NCBI RefSeq assembly: GCF_041200175.1
Contig: NZ_CP165727.1
Span: 806,001-870,000 of the forward strand
Direction: 5' to 3'
DNA from: Streptomyces sp. R33
Lineage (GTDB): Bacteria; Actinomycetota; Actinomycetes; Streptomycetales; Streptomycetaceae
DNA length: 64,000 bases
The notes below the pieces were generated by a model. It had not been told where the DNA came from. It did not search any database and worked only from the letters and a program-made list of their open reading frames with translations. Positions 38,157 through 46,374 of the stretch are shown piece by piece. Every line of letters begins with the position of its first letter. Within the stretch, counting starts at the first letter, position 1. The position numbers were made by a program, and so were the translations under genes.

Positions 38157-38903
38157 GTGCCAACCCTCAAATCGTCGGTACTGCGGACGGTCGACGTCGC
38201 GCGGCGGGCCGGCTACTCCGTTCAGCAGATCCGCAACCTCGAGCGCGACGGCGTGGTGCCGCCCGCGGCGCGCACCGCTGCGGGCTACCGGGTCTACGGC
38301 GAGGTCCACCTGAACTCCGTACTGGCCTACCGGGCGCTGGCAGCCGGTACGGGCCCGGTGGAGGCCAAGCGGATCGTGCGCGCCGTTCACGAGGGCCCGA
38401 CCGCTCGGCTGCTCGCCCTCCTCGACGCGGTTCACGCCCGGCTCGACCGGGAGCGTACGGATCTGGGGCTCGCCAGGGAGGCCGCCCGGGCGATCTCGGC
38501 CGAGCCGGTCTGCGGCGTACGCCCGGCGGACGCGATGGGCGTGTCCGAACTCGCAGCGGCCCTCGGGGTCCGCGCCTCGACCTTGCGGCACTGGGACGCG
38601 GAGGGGCTCGTCATCCCCGACAGGCTCTCCGGACGGGGGACGCGACGCTACTCACCGGCGCAGGTCCGCGATGCCAGGATCGTCCACCAGCTGCGCGGCG
38701 CCGGGTACCGCATCGATCCGCTCCGCGCCCTGATGCCCCAGCTGCGGCGCGGGCACCGGTGGGAGACCGTGGAGACGGCGCTGGCGGCCCGCGAGACGAG
38801 CATCGAGCTGCGCTCCCGTGCACTTCTCGACGCCGCTGCCGCCCTCCGGGCCGTCATCGACCTCGCGGACCGGGCCGTCCCGGACCGGCCGACTTCGGCG
38901 TAA
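38157..38903 (+). CDS. MerR-type regulator with two HTH domains
   Basis: A 248-aa regulator with two winged-helix MerR domains in tandem. The first is at residues 9-75 (TVDVARRAGYSVQQIRNLERDGVVPPAARTAAGYRVY). The second is at about residues 128-195 (MGVSELAAALGVRASTLRHWDAEGLVIPDRLSGRGTRRYSPAQ). Helices of about 35-55 residues follow each. Ordinary MerR proteins have one domain and dimerise, so this may bind DNA as a monomer-like unit. GTG 38157 has GGGAGA upstream. It probably controls the divergent DUF6194 gene and itself. Confidence 0.82.
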   Translation: MPTLKSSVLRTVDVARRAGYSVQQIRNLERDGVVPPAARTAAGYRVYGEVHLNSVLAYRALAAGTGPVEAKRIVRAVHEGPTARLLALLDAVHARLDRERTDLGLAREAARAISAEPVCGVRPADAMGVSELAAALGVRASTLRHWDAEGLVIPDRLSGRGTRRYSPAQVRDARIVHQLRGAGYRIDPLRALMPQLRRGHRWETVETALAARETSIELRSRALLDAAAALRAVIDLADRAVPDRPTSA

Positions 38904-39092
38904 CGCATCCGCGCGCCGTACGCCGTACCGGGAATTTGCCGTGCGGCGGGGTGAAGATGTCGGTGTCCGGGCCTCGAGTCGCCCTACCGGACCGCGGCCG
39001 GCGTGGCGGGCCGGGACATCGAGCGCCAAGCCCGCCCCGGCGACAGCACCGCCCCCTGGCCCGTGAACGAGCATGAGAGAGGGGTGTTTCAG

Positions 39093-41186
39093 GTGACCCG
39101 GAGCGAGTCGGCCGGGCCTCTGGACGGGCCGGAGGCTGCGATGCTGGACGCCCTGTTCAGCCAGTCCCCCGTGGGCTTGCACCTGCTGGACACCGATCTC
39201 CGCGTCCTGCGCGTCAACACCGCCACGCCCGCCATGCAGGACCTGCGCATGGAAGACGTCGTCGGGCGCCGTTTCGACGAGGCCTACGGGGTCGTGGACG
39301 CCGACGAGGCCGTGGACCTCGCGCGTGGAGTGCTGGACAGTGGTGTGGCCGTGGTCGGGCACGTCCTACGGGCCCGCCGCCGTGCGCGACCCGACAAGGA
39401 GCACTTCTACGAGGTCTCCGTCTTCCGCCTCGAGTCGCCGTCCGGGGAGGTGCTCGGCCTCGCGGTGGCCGTGGTCGAGGTCACCGAGCGGGAGAAGGGG
39501 CGTGCCCGCGCGGAGGTGCTGCGCATCGCCCGTGAGCGGGTGGGGCGAACCCTCGACGTGACGGCCACCTGCCAGGAACTCGTGGACGTGGTGGTACCGC
39601 GGGTGGCCGACGTCGCGGTCGTGGAGGTGGTGGACGCCGTACTGCGCGGGGACGAGCCCCCGCTCGCCCCCCTCCCCCTCGAGGTGCCGCTGCGCCGCGC
39701 CGCCTTCCGCAACAGCGGGAGCAACCCCGGCGCCGGCACCGCCGAGGAGCCGCAGGCGCATCCGCTGGGCGACGTACGCGCCCTGCCCGCCCCCACGCCC
39801 TACACGCAGGCCCTCTCCGACCTGCGGGCCCGCGCGGTAGCCCTGAACGGCGGCCTCCCGTGGCTCGCGGCGGATCCGGACCGCGCGGAGGCGATCCGTG
39901 CAGCGGGGGCGCATCACCTCATCACGGCTCCACTGACCGTACGGGACACCGTGCTGGGCCTGATCAGCCTGTACCGGACGCAACAGCCCGATCCCTACGA
40001 CGAACAGGACGTCGGTCTCGTGCTCCAGCTGGCAGACCACACGGCGCTGTGCATCGACAACGCCCGCCGCTACACGCGCGAGCACACCATCGCCGCGACC
40101 GTCCAGCGGCAGCTCCTCCCGCGCCGCCCGGCTTCGCACACGGCGCTGGAGACGGCGTACCTGCTGCTGCCTTCCGACAGGGGGGTGGAGTGGTACGACA
40201 CCATCCCGTTGTCCGGAGCCCGTACGGCACTGGTCGTCGGCGGCGTTCTCGGCCAGGGGCTCCACTCCGCGGGTGTCATGGGGCAGCTGCGCACGGTGGT
40301 CCGCTCCCTGGCCGCGTTCGACATGGAACCCGACGAGCTCCTCGCCCGGCTGAACGACACGGCGACGTTCCTGGCAGCCGAGCGTGCTGACCTGCCGACC
40401 GCCGACCCGGTGCACCGCGAGGCCTTCGCCGCGCGCTGCACGTACGCCGTCTACGACCCGCTGACCCGGACCTGCACGGTCGCGGGAGCCGGCGCCCCGA
40501 ACCTCGTCGTCGTCCACCCGGACGGAAGTTCCGAGGTCCCCGACGTGCCGTCCGGGTCCCTGCTGGGGAGCGCCGAGGCAACGCCCTTTGCCGCGACGGC
40601 CTTCGAGATCCCCGAGGGCGCTCTGCTGATCCTCTCCGACACGCCGGCCCCGGCCCTGGAGCCGACCGCCGACGGGGACGTCTTGCGCCGTCTGCTCGCG
40701 CAGGCCGACCGCTCCCTGGAGGACCTGCGCGACGACATCCTGTACGCGTTCGCGGGCGGTGCCCCGCCCGGCCCGGCCGCGCTCCTGCTCGCCCGCACGC
40801 GCTCCTTCCCCGCCGACCGGGTGGCCGTCTGGCAGCTCCCGGACGCCCCGACGGCCGCCGCCACCGCCAGACGGCTGGTCCGCAGTCAGCTCGTCGACTG
40901 GAACGTGGAGGAGGAGACGGCCTTCGACACCGAGGTCATCGTCAGCGAGCTCGTCACCAACGCCGTCCGGTACGGAAGCCCGCCGCTGGAGCTGCGCGTC
41001 ATCAACGACCGCGTCCTCACCTGCGAGGTACGTGACAGCAGCCCGTCGGCTCCGCACCTGCGCCACGCCGGTGTGGTCGACGAGGGCGGCCGCGGGCTGT
41101 TCATCATCGCCCAGCTCGCTCAGGCCTGGGGCACCCGGTACACCCCCGCCGGCAAGACCATCTGGACCGAGCAGACTCTGCGGTAA
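39093..41186 (+). CDS. PAS-GAF-SpoIIE-HATPase signalling protein with altered phosphatase site
   Basis: A 697-aa cytoplasmic sensor typical of Streptomyces anti-sigma networks. Residues 15-135 are PAS (ALFSQSPVGLHLLDTDLRVLRVN), about 140-325 GAF, 340-555 SpoIIE/PP2C and 590-697 an RsbW-like kinase domain with N-box ELVTNAVRYG and G-box DEGGRGLFII. In the PP2C part the usual GGDW has become GVEW (365-367) and VGDVxGHG has become VGGVLGQG (about 382-389), removing a metal-binding Asp. Phosphatase activity is therefore doubtful. GTG 39093 follows GAGAGGGG. Confidence 0.85.
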   Translation: MTRSESAGPLDGPEAAMLDALFSQSPVGLHLLDTDLRVLRVNTATPAMQDLRMEDVVGRRFDEAYGVVDADEAVDLARGVLDSGVAVVGHVLRARRRARPDKEHFYEVSVFRLESPSGEVLGLAVAVVEVTEREKGRARAEVLRIARERVGRTLDVTATCQELVDVVVPRVADVAVVEVVDAVLRGDEPPLAPLPLEVPLRRAAFRNSGSNPGAGTAEEPQAHPLGDVRALPAPTPYTQALSDLRARAVALNGGLPWLAADPDRAEAIRAAGAHHLITAPLTVRDTVLGLISLYRTQQPDPYDEQDVGLVLQLADHTALCIDNARRYTREHTIAATVQRQLLPRRPASHTALETAYLLLPSDRGVEWYDTIPLSGARTALVVGGVLGQGLHSAGVMGQLRTVVRSLAAFDMEPDELLARLNDTATFLAAERADLPTADPVHREAFAARCTYAVYDPLTRTCTVAGAGAPNLVVVHPDGSSEVPDVPSGSLLGSAEATPFAATAFEIPEGALLILSDTPAPALEPTADGDVLRRLLAQADRSLEDLRDDILYAFAGGAPPGPAALLLARTRSFPADRVAVWQLPDAPTAAATARRLVRSQLVDWNVEEETAFDTEVIVSELVTNAVRYGSPPLELRVINDRVLTCEVRDSSPSAPHLRHAGVVDEGGRGLFIIAQLAQAWGTRYTPAGKTIWTEQTLR

Positions 41187-41378
41187 CCTCCCTCACGGGT
41201 CCGGCCTCCCGCTCGCCCGCCCGCCTGGTACCGCCTCGCCCCGATTGTCCGCCGGGCCCGACGGACCCCGTGGATTCGCGGCGGTCAAACAGGGCCACCC
41301 CCGTGATCAAGGCTCTGCGGCTGTGTACTCTGAGCGAGCTTTCGAACCTGTTCAAGCGTGAACCGAAATGGGGGGCCG

Positions 41379-43049
41379 GTGCGCAATCGCCGACTCGTAA
41401 TGTCCGCTGCCGTCGTGGCAGCCAGTGTGGGTCTCATACCGGGGGTGGCCCAGGCCGGGCCGGCCACGCCGGGCACCGCGGGCACGCACGGGGTGACCGT
41501 GCCCGACGCGGACCTGAACAAGGCCGCGGCGTCGAACTTCACCACCTTCAAGAGCCCTGCCGAGCAGACGGTCCAGACCTCGTCCGCCGCCAAGGCGAAC
41601 GGCAAGGCCGCCGCCTCGCCGCAGGCGGAGGGCGTCACCGCGTCGGAGCCGACGGTCGGCCTGATCGCCAAGGGCACCAGCGCGCGCGGGATCAGCCTGG
41701 ACGTCGCCGTCACGAGCGACCCGGGCACCGCGCTCTCGGTCAACGTCGCCTGGGGTGACGGCACCAGCGTGACGTTCGGCGCCAACGGGCCGACCAACTC
41801 GACCGAGACGCACTCCTACTCGGAGATCGGCTCGTACACCATCAAGGTCACGCTGTCGGACGGTTCGGGCGAGCGGGCCGTCAACCAGCTGCAGGTCGTG
41901 ACGCCGGGCTCCGACTTCACCCCGTACGCGCCCACCCGTCTGCTGGACACCCGCGACGGCACGGGTGCGCCGAAGGGCAAGGTCGCTCCGTACGCAACCA
42001 CGCGGGTCAAGATCTCCGGCAACGGCGCGATCCCCGCGGGTGTCACGGCCGTGGTCCTCAACGTCACCGCGACCAACACCACCAGCGGCGGCCACGTCAC
42101 GGTCTTCCCCGAGGGCAGCGACCGTCCGACCACGTCGAACGTGAACTTCTCGGCCGGCCAGACCGTCCCGAACCTGGTGATCGTTCCGGTCAACAAGAAC
42201 GGCTACGTCGACCTCTACAACGGCGGCTGGGAGCCGGTCGACCTGATCGCCGACATCACCGGCTACTTCACCCGCACCTCCTCCAGCGGCTACACCCCGC
42301 TGTCCCCCTCGCGCTTCCTCGACACCCGCGAGGGACTCGGACAGGTCGCCGGCCAGGGCACCATCGGCGTCCAGATCACCGGCAAGGGCGGCATCCCGTA
42401 CGGCGCCACGGCCGTGGCGCTGAACGTGACCGTCACCAACCCGCGCGATGACGGCCACCTGACGGTCTTCCCGAGCGGCGGGTCGGTCCCGACCACGTCC
42501 AACCTGAACTTCCGCGGCGGCCAGACCGTCGCCAACTCGGTCATCGTGCCGGTGGGCCCCGACGGCTCGATCAAGGTCCGCAACGGCGCCTGGAAGGGCA
42601 CCGACGTCATCGTCGACGTGGTCGGCTACTACAGCCCGGACAGCCAGGGCGCCTACCTGCCGTTCCTGCCGGAGCGGCTGCTCGACACCCGCGACCCCGC
42701 GGACTGGCCGTACGGCCAGCTGGAGGGCCAGGGCTACATCTACATGCCGCTGTCCACCACGCGCCCGAGCAACACGGCGTACGTGCTGAACACCACGGTC
42801 ACCAACCCCCGGGGCGACGGTTACCTCACGGTGTCCCCGGACCCGAACAGCCTGTACGACTACGACAACGGCTGGGAGATCTGGCCGACGCCGCCCAACT
42901 CCTCCAACCTGAACTGGAAGAAGGGCAACACCGTCCCGAACCTGGTCCAGGCGGGCATGGGCAACAACGGCATCGTCGACTTCTGGAACCGTGGCTGGGA
43001 CCCCATCGACCTCGTGGTCGACATCTTCGGCGTCTACCAGACGAACTGA
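41379..43049 (+). CDS. secreted PKD-domain protein with three repeat modules
   Basis: A 556-aa exported protein. A signal peptide (VRNRRLVMSAAVVAASVGLI, cut near AQA) is followed by an Ala/Thr-rich region, a PKD-like beta domain (NVAWGDGTSVTFGANG, HSYSEIGSYTIKVTLSD) and three modules of about 120 residues. Each module begins RLLDTRD or RFLDTRE and contains ALNVTVTNP, GHLTVFPSG, NLNFRGGQTVANSVIVPV and a closing DVVGYY-type strand. These modules occur in actinomycete cell-surface and secreted enzymes; binding to wall or polymer is inferred. No catalytic domain is present. The GGGGGG run is the ribosome site for GTG 41379. Confidence 0.78.
   Translation: MRNRRLVMSAAVVAASVGLIPGVAQAGPATPGTAGTHGVTVPDADLNKAAASNFTTFKSPAEQTVQTSSAAKANGKAAASPQAEGVTASEPTVGLIAKGTSARGISLDVAVTSDPGTALSVNVAWGDGTSVTFGANGPTNSTETHSYSEIGSYTIKVTLSDGSGERAVNQLQVVTPGSDFTPYAPTRLLDTRDGTGAPKGKVAPYATTRVKISGNGAIPAGVTAVVLNVTATNTTSGGHVTVFPEGSDRPTTSNVNFSAGQTVPNLVIVPVNKNGYVDLYNGGWEPVDLIADITGYFTRTSSSGYTPLSPSRFLDTREGLGQVAGQGTIGVQITGKGGIPYGATAVALNVTVTNPRDDGHLTVFPSGGSVPTTSNLNFRGGQTVANSVIVPVGPDGSIKVRNGAWKGTDVIVDVVGYYSPDSQGAYLPFLPERLLDTRDPADWPYGQLEGQGYIYMPLSTTRPSNTAYVLNTTVTNPRGDGYLTVSPDPNSLYDYDNGWEIWPTPPNSSNLNWKKGNTVPNLVQAGMGNNGIVDFWNRGWDPIDLVVDIFGVYQTN
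41931..43046 (+). repeat. three in-gene repeat modules of about 360 bp
   Basis: Units begin near 41937, 42307 and 42673 with CTGCTGGACACCCGCGAC-like sequence (xLLDTRD/xFLDTRE) and end near GACGTCGTCGGCTACTAC-like sequence. Units one and two are close at protein level; unit three is more divergent and longer. Confidence 0.7.
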
Positions 43050-43085
43050 TCCGGGGGAACCGATCCGCCGGCAGGTGTGAACGAC

Positions 43086-43126
43086 AGTGCCCCGGGAGAA
43101 AGCCATCGGCCGCCTCCTGGGGCACT
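43086..43126 (+). terminator. hairpin terminator after the PKD-repeat gene
   Basis: AGTGCCCCGGGAG (43086-43098) pairs with CTCCTGGGGCACT (43114-43126) with a single G-U type difference; loop of 15 nt. It lies 37 bp after the stop codon. Confidence 0.75.
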
Positions 43127-43283
43127 GCGCATGCTCGTCCCGGACGCGTCCGGCCAGACCGGCGCCATCACCGGGGCGCAAGCTCAGCGCCACAACTCAC
43201 CTGCACGCGGGCGGTGTTGTCGAGTCCGCCGACCGGGGGCCGGCCCTTGGAGTCGACGAAAGACCCGCCCCTATGATGGGCCA

Positions 43284-43718
43284 ATGGCATCGATCAAGCA
43301 GTTCCAAGTCACCTTCGACTGCGCAGAACCTGCGCGCGTCGCTCGCTTCTGGTCCGAGGTGTTGGGGTACGTCGCACCGCCGCCGGAGGGGTTCGCCACT
43401 TGGGAAGACTTCGATCGCGCCGTGCCGCCTGAGCAGCCGGGTCCGGAGTTCGCATCATGCGCCGACCCCACAGGCGTGGGCCCCCGGCTGTTCTTCCAGC
43501 GCGTTCCCGAGGGCAAGGTCGTCAAGAACCGGGTGCATCTTGACGTGCGGGTCGGCACGGGGCTCGTGGGTGAAGAGCGCCTTGCCGCACTCGAGGCCGC
43601 CTGCGCACGACTGATCCCGCTCGGCGCGGTACGCGGGCAGCTGCTGCTTGCCGATGGCGTCAACGAGTCGTGCCTCGTGATGCAGGACATCGAGGGCAAC
43701 GAGTTCTGCCTCGACTGA
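43284..43718 (+). CDS. VOC (glyoxalase-fold) family protein
   Basis: A 144-aa VOC-superfamily protein with two beta-alpha-beta3 modules. MASIKQFQVTFDCAEPARVARFWSEVLGY is the first helix-strand start; RVHLDVRV holds the second-module histidine and MQDIEGNEFCLD the C-terminal metal Glu. Such proteins are isomerases, dioxygenases or antibiotic-binding proteins; the subgroup resembles 'glyoxalase-like' Pfam members of unknown substrate. ATG 43284 begins the domain exactly; upstream bases are non-coding. Confidence 0.82.
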   Translation: MASIKQFQVTFDCAEPARVARFWSEVLGYVAPPPEGFATWEDFDRAVPPEQPGPEFASCADPTGVGPRLFFQRVPEGKVVKNRVHLDVRVGTGLVGEERLAALEAACARLIPLGAVRGQLLLADGVNESCLVMQDIEGNEFCLD

Positions 43719-44011
43719 GCGGCGGCGAACGCCGTCCCACGGCACCAACTCTCTGATCCAGAACCACCCTTCGGCGCCCACGAGCAGGTACCGGTACGGG
43801 GTGGCGACGACCATGTCAACGACATCGCCGACGAGTGGCCGAGGGTGATCCGGACAGCGCCGGGCACCCTCGGCCGCCCCATCTTCCGATCCGGCCGTCG
43901 TCCGTGCCCCCCTGGGCATCGCACGGAGAAAGGCTGGGCTTTGCCCGCGCTTTAGGCGCACGGCGCGCACGGGACCGCGCACCCGGCCCGTGGCGCCGGC
44001 GGTGCTCCGCG
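43719..44011. other. 293-bp spacer with a possible minus-strand gene fragment
   Basis: On the minus strand about 43725-43850 reads VGDVVDMVVATPYRY, then LLVGAEGWFWIRELVPWDG, which looks protein-like, but it has no start codon or family match and runs into antisense of the VOC gene. It may be a decayed gene. The rest, toward the MFS stop, shows nothing I can support. Confidence 0.3.
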
Positions 44012-45238
44012 TCATCCGCCGGTCGTCGAACCCGAGGGAGCGGGCGCATGCGCGGGTCGGCTCCGCCGCGCTCGCGAAGCCACGGGAGTCCTCGCGAAGT
44101 GGCGGGCCAGGGCCAGGGCGGCGAGCAGCGCCACGAGCAAGCACACGCCCCACCACCCGGCCCGGCCGTAGATGCGTACTCCGAGCCAGGAACCCGCGCT
44201 GCCACCCAGGTAGACGCAGGTCATGTACGCGGTGTTCAGCCTGCCGCGGGCCTCGGGGCGCACGGCGAAGACCCGCGCCTGATTGGCGACCATGCCGGAC
44301 TGCATCGCCAGGTCGAGCAGGAGCGTGCCGATCGCCAGGGCGGTGAACCCCGCCGCCCCGCCCGAGGCGCCGGCTGCGAGCACCACGGCGGAGAGGAGCA
44401 CCCCGAGCAGGCAGACGAGGTTCACCGGGCCGGGCCCCCTGCGGTCCACCAAGCGTCCGGCGAGCGGCGTACAGAGCATGGTGGCGGCGCCGACCAGGGC
44501 GAGCATCCCGACCGCCTGACTGCCCAAGCCGTAGGCCGGGCCGGTGAGAAGGAGCGCCAGACAGGTCCACACGGCCGAGAACCCGGCGAAGACCGAGGCC
44601 TGGTAGACGCAGGAGCGGCGCAGCTCGGGCTCGGCGCGCAACAGACGCAGCGGCTCGGTCAGCAGTGTCCGGTACGGCTCGCGCGAGGGCGCGGCCGCGG
44701 CCGGTACCGTGGAGCCGAGGACGGCCGCCAGCAGCAGGACGACCATCCCGGCCACCAGGTAGGGGGCCCGCCAGCCCAGCCATTCGCCGAGCGTCCCGCT
44801 GAACGTGCGGGCCAGCAGCATGCCGCCGATGGAGCCGCTCAGCAACGTGCCCATCACCGCCCCGCGGCGGTCGGCTGCCACGAGCCCGGCTGCCAGCGGG
44901 GCGATGACCTGCGCGGCCACGGTGGTGACCCCGATGAGACCGCTGGCGGCGGCGAGGAGCGCCAGGGTGGGTGCACAACCCGCGGCGAGCAGGCCCAGGC
45001 CGGTGAGGGCGAGCAGGATGACGAGGAACGGGCGGTACGCAAGCCGGTCGGCCAGCGGCACCAGCAGGAAGATGCCGGCCGTGTAGCCGACTTGAGTGGC
45101 GGTCACCACGATGGAGGCGGCATCGGGAGAGGTGTGCAGACCTGCGGCGATCAGCGGGACGATCGCCTGCGGGAAGTAGAGGTTGCCCACGGCGACGGCG
45201 CAGGTCAGGGACAGGATCAGAACCATCCTGCGGTTCAT
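44012..45238 (-). CDS. MFS transporter
   Basis: A 408-aa major facilitator protein with 12 hydrophobic segments. Motif A-like sequence is PLADRLAYRPFLV after TM2, repeated as GRLVDRRGPGPV in the second half. It begins MNRRMVLILSLTCAVAVGNLYFPQA and ends in a basic tail. It resembles DHA1-type drug/metabolite exporters of the YnfM kind. Divergent from an ArsR-family gene 117 bp away, which is the probable repressor, so inducible efflux is the simplest model. The substrate is unknown. Confidence 0.82.
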   Translation of the reverse strand: MNRRMVLILSLTCAVAVGNLYFPQAIVPLIAAGLHTSPDAASIVVTATQVGYTAGIFLLVPLADRLAYRPFLVILLALTGLGLLAAGCAPTLALLAAASGLIGVTTVAAQVIAPLAAGLVAADRRGAVMGTLLSGSIGGMLLARTFSGTLGEWLGWRAPYLVAGMVVLLLAAVLGSTVPAAAAPSREPYRTLLTEPLRLLRAEPELRRSCVYQASVFAGFSAVWTCLALLLTGPAYGLGSQAVGMLALVGAATMLCTPLAGRLVDRRGPGPVNLVCLLGVLLSAVVLAAGASGGAAGFTALAIGTLLLDLAMQSGMVANQARVFAVRPEARGRLNTAYMTCVYLGGSAGSWLGVRIYGRAGWWGVCLLVALLAALALARHFARTPVASRARRSRPAHAPAPSGSTTGG

Positions 45239-45355
45239 GTCAGTCCACCGGCCCGTCGTCGGGCGCGGCTGTGCACCGTGCAGGAGTCGTGTGTGTCATG
45301 TGCGGAAGTCCACGGCACCCGCGTTCCGCTGCCAATTGATGTAGCGTCCCGCTTA

Positions 45356-46339
45356 ATGATCAGCTTCGTGCTCGGTGTCGAGGACCTCGCGGACACCCGG
45401 TTCGCGCTCTCGCCCTTGAGCGAAACCATCTTCAGTCTGCGCGTGCTGCGCGACCCGGGCCTGTCGGCGGTGCACCTGCCGTGGCGCAGGTCCGTCCTCG
45501 GCCGGCTCGACGGGCTCGACACCGGCCTGCTGATGTCCCTGGTGGCGCAGCGGCTCACCCTTCCCGACTTCCTGACGCCGCGGCCGACGAGCTTCTCCCC
45601 CTCCTTCGAGGAGGAACTGGCCGTCGTCCGCGCGGCCTCCCCGGACCTGGTGCGCCGCGACCTGTCGGCCGCCCACGCACCGGATCCGCTGCCCGAGGCC
45701 CTGCGCGGTGCCATGGCCACGGACGATGCCCAGGTCCTCGAAGTCCGCGACGCCATCTGTGAGCTCTTGCAGCGGTACTGGGAGATCGCCGTCGAGCCGA
45801 TGTGGCCCCGGATGCGGCTGCTGCTCGAAGCCGACATGACCTACCGGGCCCGGCAGTTGGCCATGGGCGGCGCCCGCCTGCTGTTCGCCGGCATGCATCC
45901 GAACCTGAGCTGGCAGGACGGAGTGCTGCACATCGACAAGATGATCAGCAGGCACCAGGTCGCCGCGTCCGGGCGAGGGCTGCTGCTCGTGCCTTCCGTG
46001 TTCGCCCACAAGCCCGCACCCCCGGTCAGCCCCGAGGAACCACCGCTGCTGATGTACCCCAGCCGTGGGGTGGCGACGATGTGGGCCCCGGCGCCGGCGG
46101 CCGACGCGCCCGCTCTCGTGGCGCTGCTCGGCGCGCCCCGGGCCCGGCTGCTCGGCCTCCTCACCGAGCCGCTGCCCACGGTCGAGATCGCGCGCCGCTT
46201 CCGGGTCACCCCGAGCGCCGTGTCCCAGCACCTGCGCGTCCTGCACGCCACGGGCCTGGTCACCCGGGCCCGTGACGGACGGCAGGTGTTGTACCGACGC
46301 AGCCCGCTGGGCGACCAGTTGGCCGGCCCGCATTCCTGA
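45356..46339 (+). CDS. ArsR-family regulator with DUF5937-like N-terminus
   Basis: A 327-aa regulator. The large N-terminal part (MISFVLGVEDLADTRFALSPL, then YWEIAVEPMWPRMRLLLEADMTYRARQLA) matches the DUF5937 region found in Streptomyces ArsR proteins. The last 75 residues are a winged helix: ARLLGLLTEPLPTVEIARRFRVTPSAVSQHLRVLHATGLVTRARDGRQVLYRRS. No metal-site cysteines are seen, so it probably senses a small molecule. ATG 45356 has no ribosome site; the mRNA may be leaderless. Likely represses the divergent MFS gene. Confidence 0.84.
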   Translation: MISFVLGVEDLADTRFALSPLSETIFSLRVLRDPGLSAVHLPWRRSVLGRLDGLDTGLLMSLVAQRLTLPDFLTPRPTSFSPSFEEELAVVRAASPDLVRRDLSAAHAPDPLPEALRGAMATDDAQVLEVRDAICELLQRYWEIAVEPMWPRMRLLLEADMTYRARQLAMGGARLLFAGMHPNLSWQDGVLHIDKMISRHQVAASGRGLLLVPSVFAHKPAPPVSPEEPPLLMYPSRGVATMWAPAPAADAPALVALLGAPRARLLGLLTEPLPTVEIARRFRVTPSAVSQHLRVLHATGLVTRARDGRQVLYRRSPLGDQLAGPHS

Positions 46340-46374
46340 TCGCCCCCGCCGGCCCCGCTCCCCGTGGCGCGCTG

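Noticed and set aside
44283..45086. plus-strand frames inside the MFS gene
   Set aside because: They are shadows of the transporter; it has 12 clear hydrophobic segments on the minus strand.
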